Source: Holophagales bacterium UBA5066 (GTDB lineage Bacteria; Acidobacteriota; Thermoanaerobaculia; UBA5066). From it: DNA of 11,282 nucleotides. This document shows, piece by piece, positions 1-6,470 of the stretch. A program made the position numbers and the translations under genes. The notes under the pieces are model-generated. The model ran no database searches and was not told the DNA's origin. It was given only the letters and a program-made list of their open reading frames with translations. The stretch is from assembly GCA_002414905.1 (NCBI GenBank), contig DIAY01000054.1:40767-52048 (forward strand), written 5' to 3'. Positions within the stretch are counted from its first letter, which is position 1, and every line of letters starts with the position of its first letter.

Positions 1-371
1 CGGTTGATCTCGTCGGCCAGGACGATGTTGGCGAAGACCGGTCCGCGCCGTGCGATGAACTCCTGCGTCTTCGGGTTGAAGACGAGAGTCCCGACCAGGT
101 CGGCGGGCAGGAGGTCGGGCGTGAACTGGATCCGCGAGAAGCTCGCGTCGAGGCCGCGGGCGAGCGTACGGACCGCGAGCGTCTTGGCGAGGCCCGGGAC
201 TCCCTCGAGGAGAACGTGGCCGTCGGCCAGAAGACCGATGACGAGCCGCTCGACCATCTTCGGCTGGCCGACGATGACCTTGCGCACTTCCGCCAGGAGG
301 GCGGAGACGGCGAGGGAGCTTTCCCGGATTCTCTCGGTGAGTGCGGCCGCGTCGGTGGGGGCAATGCTCAT
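1..371 (-). CDS. MoxR-family AAA+ ATPase, N-terminal part (runs off the left edge)
   Basis: The reverse strand reads an uninterrupted 123-codon N-terminus from the ATG at 371-369. Walker A is GVPGLAKT at residues 57-64. The frame leaves the window just after the Walker B stretch IVLADEIN (residues 116-123). The intervening FTPDLLPADLVGT segment and the EGVPGLAKT wording are characteristic of the MoxR branch of AAA+ proteins. These are chaperone-like ATPases that usually act with a VWA-domain protein and a DUF58 protein on protein maturation or envelope stress. The partners would lie beyond the left edge and cannot be checked. The start is supported by GAGGA a few bases upstream (GAGGAACG-ATG) and by the normal MoxR N-terminal length before 'VGQ' (residues 34-36). 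The gene is divergent from the secreted protein at 522. The family call is firm; the specific substrate is unknown. Confidence 0.93.
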   Translation of the reverse strand, partial: MSIAPTDAAALTERIRESSLAVSALLAEVRKVIVGQPKMVERLVIGLLADGHVLLEGVPGLAKTLAVRTLARGLDASFSRIQFTPDLLPADLVGTLVFNPKTQEFIARRGPVFANIVLADEIN

Positions 372-505
372 CGTTCCTCGGGGCGCGTCAAAGGGACGCT
401 CAGTCGGACGTTAGGCGGGCGAGGCGCTGCCGTTTCGGCGCGTCAGCAGCCACGCCCAACCTATATGAGCAACGCCGGTGCCGCGACGTTCCGGCACGGC
501 TCGGC

Positions 506-511
506 TATCCT
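506..511 (+). promoter_or_regulatory. Putative -10 element (TATCCT) of the secreted-protein gene
   Basis: TATCCT ends 10 nt before the ATG at 522 and fits the TANNNT pattern seen ahead of several genes here. The -35 position is poor: GCGACG at 483-488 shares only GAC with TTGACA. If used, the transcript would start about 518 and carry almost no leader, which would fit the missing ribosome binding site. Confidence 0.35.
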
Positions 512-521
512 CGCCCGACCG

Positions 522-923
522 ATGCGCCGGTTCCCCTTCCCCCTCCTGACCGGGGCGCTTCTACTTCTTTCTCTTCTCTTGCCTTCTCCGGCCGACGCGA
601 AGAAGGGAAGAGGGAAGAAGGTTCGCCGTCCGGCAAAGACGCCCACCGAAAGGCCCTACTACGGCCCGCCGGCTCCGACTCCGGAGCCGTACCTGCGCGC
701 GGCGGGGGCCTGCATGGAGTTCACTCCCGGGCGGCACCTCGTGCTGGCGGAGGTCGGCGCGACCGGGCACGTCTTCCGGATCGACGCCGATACCCGTATC
801 GAGGCCGATGTCCGGAAGGGCGTGAGGGTCAGGGTTCTCTACATCGACGGCCCCGAGGGGCCCCTCGCCCGCAGGATCCTGCCGGGTCCGGTAACCGCTA
901 CGCCGCCGCCGCGCACGCCGTGA
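522..923 (+). CDS. Small secreted protein with a DUF5666-like C-terminal domain
   Basis: The product is 133 aa. An N-terminal signal peptide is visible: MRRFPFP, then a leucine-rich core, then a probable cleavage after PSPADA near residue 26. A basic, proline-rich linker of about 30 residues (GRGKKVRRPAK, PPAPTPEP) follows. A compact domain then spans about residues 62-122, with the pattern 'G-x-V-F-x-I-D-x-x-T-R-I ... V-R-V-x-Y-x-D-G ... A-R-R-I'. This resembles the small beta-barrel DUF5666-type domains found in exported proteins; that assignment is by eye and tentative. I chose the ATG at 522 because it gives a clean signal peptide. Upstream in-frame starts would run antisense into the moxR gene. 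There is no Shine-Dalgarno sequence; a TATCCT hexamer lies at 506-511. The gene stands alone, divergent from moxR and convergent with thioredoxin. Function is unknown; export to the periplasm or surface is inferred. Confidence 0.72.
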   Translation: MRRFPFPLLTGALLLLSLLLPSPADAKKGRGKKVRRPAKTPTERPYYGPPAPTPEPYLRAAGACMEFTPGRHLVLAEVGATGHVFRIDADTRIEADVRKGVRVRVLYIDGPEGPLARRILPGPVTATPPPRTP

Positions 924-928
924 CGCTA

Positions 929-952
929 CGGGCCTGCCCCGGGGCAGGCCCG
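929..952. terminator. Perfect palindrome between convergent genes, likely bidirectional terminator
   Basis: The arms CGGGCCTGCCCC and GGGGCAGGCCCG form a perfect 24-bp inverted repeat. As RNA it would fold into a stem of about 10 bp with a 4-nt loop. It fills almost the whole gap between the TGA of the secreted protein (921-923) and the stop of thioredoxin (962-964, complement), so it can serve both strands. Neither side has a T-run, so it is not a textbook intrinsic terminator. It may instead be a transcript-end stabiliser or work together with Rho. Confidence 0.6.
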
Positions 953-961
953 GGCGGGGAA

Positions 962-1291
962 TCAGGCGACGTATTGCTGGAACTTCTGCTCGAGGGCGGC
1001 CTGGGATGCGAATCCGATGACGCGCTCGACGACGACACCGTCCTTGAAGAGCATCAGCGTCGGGATCGACATGATGTTGTACTTCTCGGCGATCGACGGG
1101 TGGTCGTCGACGTTGACCTTGCCGACGCTGACCGTCTCGCCCCACTTCCCGGCCAGGGCCTCGACGACCGGAGCCACCTGCCGGCACGGTCCGCACCAGA
1201 CGGCCCAGAAATCGACGAGGACGGGCTTGTCGCTCTTGAGCACCACCTGGTCGAAGTTCGCAGCGGAGAATTCCTGGACGTTTCCTGCCAT
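962..1291 (-). CDS. trxA: Thioredoxin
   Basis: The product is 109 aa, the normal size for a single-domain cytosolic thioredoxin. The catalytic motif WCGPC is at residues 32-36 inside VDFWAVWCGPCR. The conserved cis-proline (SIPT) is Pro77. The family pattern KVNVDDHP precedes it, and LMLFKDG follows it. The protein reduces disulfides in client proteins such as ribonucleotide reductase and peroxiredoxins, using electrons from thioredoxin reductase; no reductase gene is visible here. The ATG at 1291 is chosen because AGAGAGG precedes it at good spacing on the minus strand and it yields the standard N-terminus. A 20-residue upstream extension is arginine-rich and unlike thioredoxin. The gene is divergent from rsmA and has its own putative promoter within and ahead of the rsmA start. 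Confidence 0.97.
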   Translation of the reverse strand: MAGNVQEFSAANFDQVVLKSDKPVLVDFWAVWCGPCRQVAPVVEALAGKWGETVSVGKVNVDDHPSIAEKYNIMSIPTLMLFKDGVVVERVIGFASQAALEQKFQQYVA

Positions 1292-1349
1292 TTGGTTTCC
1301 TCTCTTCGGGGAAGCGTGGCGGCGCCGCTTCGGGCACCGGCCGGGGGGC

Positions 1350-1379
1350 ATGGTAGGTTGGCACTCGTGAGACCGTCAA
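1350..1379 (-). promoter_or_regulatory. Putative sigma-70-type promoter of trxA
   Basis: Read on the minus strand, TTGACG (complement of 1374-1379) is separated by 18 nt from TACCAT (complement of 1350-1355). The first hexamer matches the -35 consensus at 5 of 6 positions. Transcription would start near 1343, leaving a leader of about 50 nt with a Shine-Dalgarno sequence before the ATG at 1291. The -35 lies inside the first codons of rsmA. The -10 overlaps the candidate -10 of rsmA on the other strand. Confidence 0.55.
1354..1359 (+). promoter_or_regulatory. Putative -10 element (TAGGTT) of the rsmA operon
   Basis: TAGGTT ends 7 nt before the GTG start at 1367. I see no good -35 at 16-18 nt upstream. 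It shares its TA with the minus-strand TACCAT of the trxA promoter, so the sequence ATGGTAGGTT could form a symmetric bidirectional core. It is weak on its own; support comes from the recurrent placement of TANNNT close to starts in this window. Confidence 0.3.
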
Positions 1380-2176
1380 GGCGGCCCCGCCTCGGCCAGA
1401 ACTTCCTGTCGAGCCCCCGGACGGCGGAGCGGATCGTCAATGCGCTCGCGACGGATCCGGGCAGCTGGGTCCTCGAGGTCGGTCCCGGCCGGGGCGCCCT
1501 CACCCGGCCGCTTCTGGCGCGTGGCACGCGAGTCCTGGCGGTGGAGGTCGACGGCCGCCTCGTCGCGAGGCTGACCGAGGAGCTCGGCTGCGATCTCCTC
1601 CGGTTGATCGAGGCGGATGCCCTCCGTTTCGATCCGGCAGCGGCCCTCGCCGAGGCCGGGGCCGCGCCGCCGGTCCCGCTCGTCGCGAACCTCCCGTACG
1701 AGTCGGCGACGCCGATGGTGCGCGCGTTCGCCCGCCGCCCGGACCTTTTCTCGAGTCTCGTGGTCATGGTGCAACGCGAGGTTGCGGAGCGGATCTGCGG
1801 CCGTCCCGGAGACGACGGCTACGGATTCCTGTCCGTGGACCTGGCGCTGCACGCAAAGGCCAGACGCCTTTTCGACGTGCCGCCGGGGGATTTCACCCCC
1901 CGGCCGAAGGTCGTCTCGACGGTGGTGGAGCTCGTCCCGGTTGCAGCCCCGGAGGGAGCCGCAGCGGCGATCGCCGTCGCGTCGGCCGGATTCGGCGTGC
2001 GGCGCAAGACGCTGACGAATGCGCTCGGCGCGACCTGGGGGCGCGAGGCCGCCGCCGCGGCGGTGGCCGCCGCGGGGCTGTCTCCGACGGCGCGGGCGGA
2101 GGAGCTTCCGCCGGAGGCGTTCCTCGGGCTCGCCCGTCTCCTCGGGCCTCGCCCCGCGGCGTTGCCGGCCCGCTGA
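1367..2176 (+). CDS. rsmA: 16S rRNA (adenine1518/1519-N6)-dimethyltransferase RsmA (KsgA)
   Basis: The product is 269 aa, typical for the family. It uses S-adenosylmethionine to dimethylate two adjacent adenosines in the 3'-terminal hairpin of 16S rRNA, a late step and quality check in 30S assembly. Visible signatures are the N-terminal RLGQNFL, the SAM-binding motif I LEVGPGRG (residues 36-43), and the catalytic motif NLPY (108-111). These are followed by QREVAERI, the FTPRPKVVSTVV stretch and FGVRRKTLTNAL in the C-terminal domain. The GTG at 1367 gives a normal short N-terminus. The frame stays open far upstream, but that part lies antisense to trxA and is not protein-like for this family. 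There is no clear Shine-Dalgarno sequence. After NLPY the usual N-I/N-V is replaced by E-S, a mild deviation. It is the first gene of the rsmA-uppP-ftsK-fmt-rsmB run. Confidence 0.96.
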   Translation: MRPSRRPRLGQNFLSSPRTAERIVNALATDPGSWVLEVGPGRGALTRPLLARGTRVLAVEVDGRLVARLTEELGCDLLRLIEADALRFDPAAALAEAGAAPPVPLVANLPYESATPMVRAFARRPDLFSSLVVMVQREVAERICGRPGDDGYGFLSVDLALHAKARRLFDVPPGDFTPRPKVVSTVVELVPVAAPEGAAAAIAVASAGFGVRRKTLTNALGATWGREAAAAAVAAAGLSPTARAEELPPEAFLGLARLLGPRPAALPAR

Positions 2177-2201
2177 CGGCGCGAGGCGCGGCCCTCGTCC
2201 T

Positions 2202-2209
2202 GCTAAACT
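2202..2209 (+). promoter_or_regulatory. Putative extended -10 (TGCTAAACT) immediately ahead of uppP
   Basis: TG-C-TAAACT has the extended -10 form, with the hexamer at 2204-2209. Seven bases downstream falls the A of the uppP ATG at 2216. No -35 is recognisable upstream, which extended -10 promoters can tolerate. Since uppP also lacks a Shine-Dalgarno sequence, an internal leaderless promoter within the operon is plausible but unproven. Confidence 0.35.
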
Positions 2210-2215
2210 AGATTG

Positions 2216-3052
2216 ATGTCGGTCACGTTCTGGCAGGCGATCCTGCTGGGTGCATTGCAGGGTCTGACCGAGTTCCTGCCAGTCTCCTCGAGCGCCCACC
2301 TCATCCTCGCCCAGAGGTTGTTGCCGGGCTTCTCACAACCCGGAATCCTTTTCGACGTGATGCTGCACGTCGGAACGCTCGTTGCCGTCGTCGTCTACTT
2401 TCGCGAGAAGATCGGCGGACTTCTGCGCGACGCCGTGTCCCGTGACGCGGTGGCCCGCCGGGCCGCCTGGAGGATGGCGCTGCTGCTCGCCGTCTCCGTC
2501 GGGCTCACGGGAGCCCTGACTCTCCCGCTCAAACAGTTCGCCCTCGACGGGATGGAGAATCTCCCGAGGATGGGCCTGGCCCTGCTCACCACCTCGGCCC
2601 TTCTCGCGGGCGCACAAGTCGTCGGCGCGAGGCGAGGAGAGGGGGGGCGGACGCTCGAGGAGATGCGCCTGCGGGACGCGGCGCTGATCGGCGCCTTCCA
2701 GTCTTTCTCCGCCCTTTTCCGCGGTCTCTCGCGTTCGGGGAACACCCTCTCCATGGGTCTCTTCTCCGGCCTGTCGCGACGTGCGGCGGCCGAGTACGCT
2801 TTTCTCCTCTCGGTCCCGACGATCCTCGCCGCGGCCCTCGTCGAGAACCTCAGCGAGTACCGCGCGACCGGGCACCTCGTGACGTCCGGCAGCCACCTCG
2901 GCGTCTACCTCGTCGGGATGCTGGTCGCCGCTCTCGTCGGCTACGCTGCGGTCGGGGCCCTCCTGCGTCTCGTCATCTCCATGAAGCTTCAGCCGTTCAT
3001 CGTCTACACCGCACTCCTCGGCACCGCGGTTCTCGCCGCAGGCCTCTTCTGA
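2216..3052 (+). CDS. uppP: Undecaprenyl-diphosphate phosphatase UppP (BacA)
   Basis: The product is a 278-aa, very hydrophobic protein with about eight membrane segments. The first signature, QGLTEFLPVSSSAHL (residues 15-29), carries the catalytic Glu19 and the Ser cluster and His28 of BacA-type phosphatases. The second, GLSRSGNTLS (170-179), carries the conserved SRSG with Arg173. The enzyme dephosphorylates undecaprenyl diphosphate on the outer face of the inner membrane. This recycles the lipid carrier for peptidoglycan and O-antigen-type polymers, and the family is linked to bacitracin tolerance. In motif 2 the residue before G170 is Arg instead of the more common Pro (FRGLSRSGNT), a variant worth noting. 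The ATG at 2216 is preceded by an adjacent TTG and no Shine-Dalgarno sequence. It starts 39 bp after rsmA and ends 5 bp before ftsK. Confidence 0.96.
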   Translation: MSVTFWQAILLGALQGLTEFLPVSSSAHLILAQRLLPGFSQPGILFDVMLHVGTLVAVVVYFREKIGGLLRDAVSRDAVARRAAWRMALLLAVSVGLTGALTLPLKQFALDGMENLPRMGLALLTTSALLAGAQVVGARRGEGGRTLEEMRLRDAALIGAFQSFSALFRGLSRSGNTLSMGLFSGLSRRAAAEYAFLLSVPTILAAALVENLSEYRATGHLVTSGSHLGVYLVGMLVAALVGYAAVGALLRLVISMKLQPFIVYTALLGTAVLAAGLF

Positions 3053-3057
3053 CGCCG

Positions 3058-5529
3058 ATGACCGAAACGCCCCGGAAACCCGAGGTCCCGCATCGCCGGC
3101 GTGACGAATTCCTCGGAATCCTCATCCTGGCGGTCGGGCTGCTCCTCGTCGCGTCGCTTCTTTCCTACGACCCCGCCGACCCGTCGCTCTTTTCGTCCGT
3201 TGCCGACCCGGATGCCGGCCCCGACAACTGGGCGGGACGCGTCGGCGCCTCGTTCGCCGACGCGGCGCTCCAGTTCTTCGGCTTCGCGGCCTTCGTGCTG
3301 CCCCTCGTCGTCCTCTTCCTCGGCCTCGCGCGGCTGCGCTCCCGCGTCCTCGGGGCCTGGGGGACGAAAGCGCTCGGGATCTTCGTCATCCTCCTCACCG
3401 CCGCGCCTCTGTTCCACCTCGGTCTCGGGCGCCCCCAGCTCCTCGGCGGCAGCCTGGGCGCAGGCGGCTTCGTGGGGGACCTTCTCGCCGGGGCGTTCGT
3501 CGCCGCCCTCAACCCGCCCGGAGCCGTCATCGCGCTGTCGGCCGGCCTCCTCATCGGAATCCTCCTCGTTGCCTCGCTCTCCCTCGGGGACGTGATTCGC
3601 ACAACGACGCTTCGTGCGTCGGCGAGTCTGTCGGCCTGGAAGGTCGACCGCGAGCGGAAGAGGCAGGTCGAGGAGAAGGAGCGGACGAGGCGGGCCGTGG
3701 TGCAGAAACACCTCGAAAGGGCGCGTGAGGCGCCGCCGGAGGAGGAGCAGGTCGAGGAGCCGGGCGGCGAGGTCGTCGCCATCCCCTCCCTCGCGACGCT
3801 CCGGGTCCGCGAGAGAAGCGGCTCCGGTCACTTCTCCGTCCGGCGTGCAGCGGGCTCCGGAGCCGTCTCCGGAGAGGAGGGGAGCGCCGCTGCGGCGTCC
3901 GGTCCGCCCTCCGCGCCCGCACGCCCGATCACGATTTCGCGACCCGCGCAGCTGAAGAGGGTCGACGCGCCGCCGCAGCGGGTCCTCCCGTTCCCCTCGC
4001 CGAAGGAATCGAACGGCTGGATCTTCCCGCCCGAGAAGCTGCTCCGTTCCGCCGTGAAGCGGGACCGCGAAAAGTCCCGCGAGGAGTTCCAGCAGACGAT
4101 GGAGCTCATCGCCGCCAAGTGTCTCGAGTTCGGCGTCGAGGGGATCGTCGACAGCTACCGGCCGGGCCCCGTCGTCACGACGTACGAGTTCAAGCCCTCG
4201 GCGGGCGTCAAGGTCGCGCAGGTGTCGGGCCTCGAGAACGACCTCGCCCTCGCCCTGTCTGCCGAGAAGGTCCGGATCGAACGGATCCCCGGCCGGGCCG
4301 CGATCGGCATCGAGGTGCCGAACCGCAACCGCGACCTCATCTCGCTGCGCGAGGTGATCGAGAGCGAGAAGTTCAAGAGGTCCCCTTCTCTCCTGACGAT
4401 CGCTCTCGGCATCGACGTCGAGGGCAACCCCGTCGTCGCCGACCTCGCACGGATGCCGCACCTGCTCGTCGCCGGTATGACGGGAGCGGGCAAGAGCGTC
4501 GGCGTGAACGGGATGATCACGTCGATCCTCTACAAGGCACGCCCCGACGAGGTGAAGTTCATCTTCGTCGACCCGAAGATGAACGACATGAAGGACTACG
4601 ACGACCTGCCGCACCTCCTGGTGCCGGTCGTCGTCGACCCGAAGAAGGCCGCGAACGCCCTGAAGTGGGCCGTGGACGAGATGGAGGGGCGCTACAAGCT
4701 CCTCTCCGAATGGCCCGGCGTCCGCAACATCGAGCAGTACAACGCGGCGATCCGCGACCCCGAGGCCCTCGCCGAGGTGAGGGAGAAGCTCGGCGAAAAG
4801 CTGAAGGCCGACGGTCCGGAGGGGTCGATCTCGCCGATGCCCTACATCGTCGTCGTCATCGACGAGCTGGCCGACCTCATGATGACCGCCCCGAAGGACA
4901 TCGAGGAATCCGTCGCCCGCCTCGCCCAGAAGGCGCGTGCCATCGGGATCCACCTCATCCTGGCGACCCAGCGCCCCTCGGTCGACGTCATCACCGGGAC
5001 GATCAAGGCGAACCTGCCGTGCCGGATCGCCTATACCACCCGGACGAAGATCGACGCGCGGACGATCCTCGATGCGACCGGAGCCGAGGCGCTCCTCCTG
5101 ATGGGGGACATGCTTTTTCTCCCGCCCGGGACGTCGTACCTGCAACGCGTGCACGGGGGCTACGTCTCGGGGGACGAGATCAAGGACATCTGCCGCTTCC
5201 TGAAGAAGCAGGCCAAGCCGATCTACGACGAGTCGGTCACTTCCGACCGTGAGCCCGTGATGGAGGCGGGCGGCCGGGGCGGTAAGGCGAACCCCGACGA
5301 CGCCGATCCTATGTACGAGCAGGCGGCGCGCCTCGTCGTGCGCGAGCGAATGGCCTCGATCTCGTTCCTGCAGCGGAGGCTCGAGATCGGCTTCTCCCGG
5401 GCGGGCAAGCTCATCGACATGATGCAGCGCGACGGCATCGTCGGCCCGCCGAGCGGGGGCGCCAAAAGCCGCGAGGTCCTCGTCCCGCCCGACTTCCACG
5501 ACGAGATGGACCGGCAGCGGCGCGATTGA
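3058..5529 (+). CDS. ftsK: DNA translocase FtsK/SpoIIIE
   Basis: The product is 823 aa, close to SpoIIIE and short-linker FtsK lengths and far shorter than E. coli FtsK. The N-terminal part has four or five membrane segments (about residues 18-37, 70-93, 103-122 and 140-177). A charged, coiled-coil-like and proline/alanine-rich linker follows (about 190-310). The motor domain has Walker A GMTGAGKS (473-480) and Walker B VVVIDELADLM with Asp602-Glu603. The C-terminal gamma winged helix (about 750-815, DPMYEQAARLV to KSREVLV) reads KOPS-like polarity sequences and contacts XerD in the family. The protein anchors at the septum and pumps chromosome ends to resolve dimers and clear the division plane. 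It starts 5 bp after uppP without a Shine-Dalgarno sequence, suggesting translational coupling. It ends overlapping fmt. Confidence 0.97.
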   Translation: MTETPRKPEVPHRRRDEFLGILILAVGLLLVASLLSYDPADPSLFSSVADPDAGPDNWAGRVGASFADAALQFFGFAAFVLPLVVLFLGLARLRSRVLGAWGTKALGIFVILLTAAPLFHLGLGRPQLLGGSLGAGGFVGDLLAGAFVAALNPPGAVIALSAGLLIGILLVASLSLGDVIRTTTLRASASLSAWKVDRERKRQVEEKERTRRAVVQKHLERAREAPPEEEQVEEPGGEVVAIPSLATLRVRERSGSGHFSVRRAAGSGAVSGEEGSAAAASGPPSAPARPITISRPAQLKRVDAPPQRVLPFPSPKESNGWIFPPEKLLRSAVKRDREKSREEFQQTMELIAAKCLEFGVEGIVDSYRPGPVVTTYEFKPSAGVKVAQVSGLENDLALALSAEKVRIERIPGRAAIGIEVPNRNRDLISLREVIESEKFKRSPSLLTIALGIDVEGNPVVADLARMPHLLVAGMTGAGKSVGVNGMITSILYKARPDEVKFIFVDPKMNDMKDYDDLPHLLVPVVVDPKKAANALKWAVDEMEGRYKLLSEWPGVRNIEQYNAAIRDPEALAEVREKLGEKLKADGPEGSISPMPYIVVVIDELADLMMTAPKDIEESVARLAQKARAIGIHLILATQRPSVDVITGTIKANLPCRIAYTTRTKIDARTILDATGAEALLLMGDMLFLPPGTSYLQRVHGGYVSGDEIKDICRFLKKQAKPIYDESVTSDREPVMEAGGRGGKANPDDADPMYEQAARLVVRERMASISFLQRRLEIGFSRAGKLIDMMQRDGIVGPPSGGAKSREVLVPPDFHDEMDRQRRD

Positions 5530-6470
5530 GCGCCTCGCCGCACGTGCGCATCGTCTTCTTCGGCTCGCCCGACTTCGCTCTTCCGTCGCTGGACGCCCTC
5601 GTCGCTGCGGGGCACGACGTCGTCCTCGTGGTCTCGCAGCCCGCGAAGCCGGTGGGGCGATCGGCCGAGGTCTCCGACCCGCCCGTCGCCCGGCGGGCCC
5701 GGGAGCTCGCGATTCCCGTCTTCCAGCCACCAACACTGAAGGACGAGGCTGCCGTCGCACGGCTCGCGGACACGAAGGCGGATCTTTTCGTCGTCGTTGC
5801 GTACGGGAAGATCCTCGCGCAGCGCATCCTCGACCTGCCTCGCCACGGCTGCGTGAACGTCCACGGCTCGGTGCTGCCACGCTGGCGCGGTGCCTCGCCC
5901 GTCCAGGCCGCGCTCCTGGCGGGAGATTTCGAAACGGGCGTCTCCATCATGCGGATGGAGGCGGGAATGGACACCGGTCCGGTCTTCGCGGTCTCGCGGA
6001 CGCCGATCGGAGAGGACGAGGACGCCGGGACGCTCTCCGCCCGGCTCGCGCGCGACGGCGCGGCGCTCCTCGTCGCCACGCTCCCGCGAATCGCCGCCGG
6101 CGAGGCCGAGGCGGCGAAGCAGGACGACGCGCTCGCGACCTTCTGCCCGAAGATCCGCCGCGAGGACGGCCGGGTCGACTTCGCCCGTCCCGCGATCGAG
6201 CTTCTTCGCAGGCTTCGCGCGTTCACGCCGTGGCCCGGCCTCTTCGCGTTCCGGGGCGGGCGGCGGGTCAAGCTCCTCGCGGCCCGCGAGGCGGTGGCAC
6301 GGTCGGGAGCCGCACCGGGCGAGGTCCTGACGGCGGGAGAGGAGATCGTCCTTGCTTGCGGCGAAGGGTCGCTCTCGGTGACGCTTCTGCAGGCCGAGGG
6401 GCGCAAGCCCCTCGAGGCCGCCGCCTTCACGAGGGGGGAGCGGGTGGTGGCGGGAGAGCGTTGGGCATGA
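5526..6470 (+). CDS. fmt: Methionyl-tRNA formyltransferase
   Basis: The product is 314 aa, the standard family size. It formylates initiator Met-tRNA using 10-formyl-tetrahydrofolate. The N-terminus IVFFGSPDFALPSL is the usual Rossmann entry (normally GTPDFA). The catalytic triad is visible as Asn111 and His113 in NVHGSVLPRWRGASPVQ and Asp149 in GMDTGPVF. A C-terminal OB-like tRNA-binding domain follows from about residue 215, opening RAFTPWPGLFAF. The TTG at 5526 overlaps the ftsK TGA by 4 bp (TTGA) and is the simplest coupled start. A GTG at 5544 would give MRIVFFGSPDFA, matching many homologues, and cannot be excluded. Peptide deformylase (def), which often precedes fmt, is absent here; rsmB follows with an ATGA overlap, as in many genomes. 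Confidence 0.95.
   Translation: MSASPHVRIVFFGSPDFALPSLDALVAAGHDVVLVVSQPAKPVGRSAEVSDPPVARRARELAIPVFQPPTLKDEAAVARLADTKADLFVVVAYGKILAQRILDLPRHGCVNVHGSVLPRWRGASPVQAALLAGDFETGVSIMRMEAGMDTGPVFAVSRTPIGEDEDAGTLSARLARDGAALLVATLPRIAAGEAEAAKQDDALATFCPKIRREDGRVDFARPAIELLRRLRAFTPWPGLFAFRGGRRVKLLAAREAVARSGAAPGEVLTAGEEIVLACGEGSLSVTLLQAEGRKPLEAAAFTRGERVVAGERWA

Noticed and set aside
216..521. Longer N-terminus for the secreted protein
   Set aside because: It would run antisense into moxR and bury the obvious signal peptide that begins at 522.
371..521. Promoter for moxR (TAACGT, complement of 408-413, with GAAACG 17 nt upstream)
   Set aside because: The -35 matches only two positions; not strong enough to list.
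341..1366. In-frame upstream extension of rsmA
   Set aside because: It lies across the secreted-protein gene and antisense to trxA, has Arg-rich shadow composition, and RsmA proteins start shortly before RLGQNFL.
3004..5880. A 958-codon open frame on the minus strand opposite ftsK
   Set aside because: It mirrors the ftsK codons in GC-rich DNA where stops are rare, its composition is Arg/Asp/Gly-rich and low-complexity, and ftsK on the other strand has clear motifs throughout.
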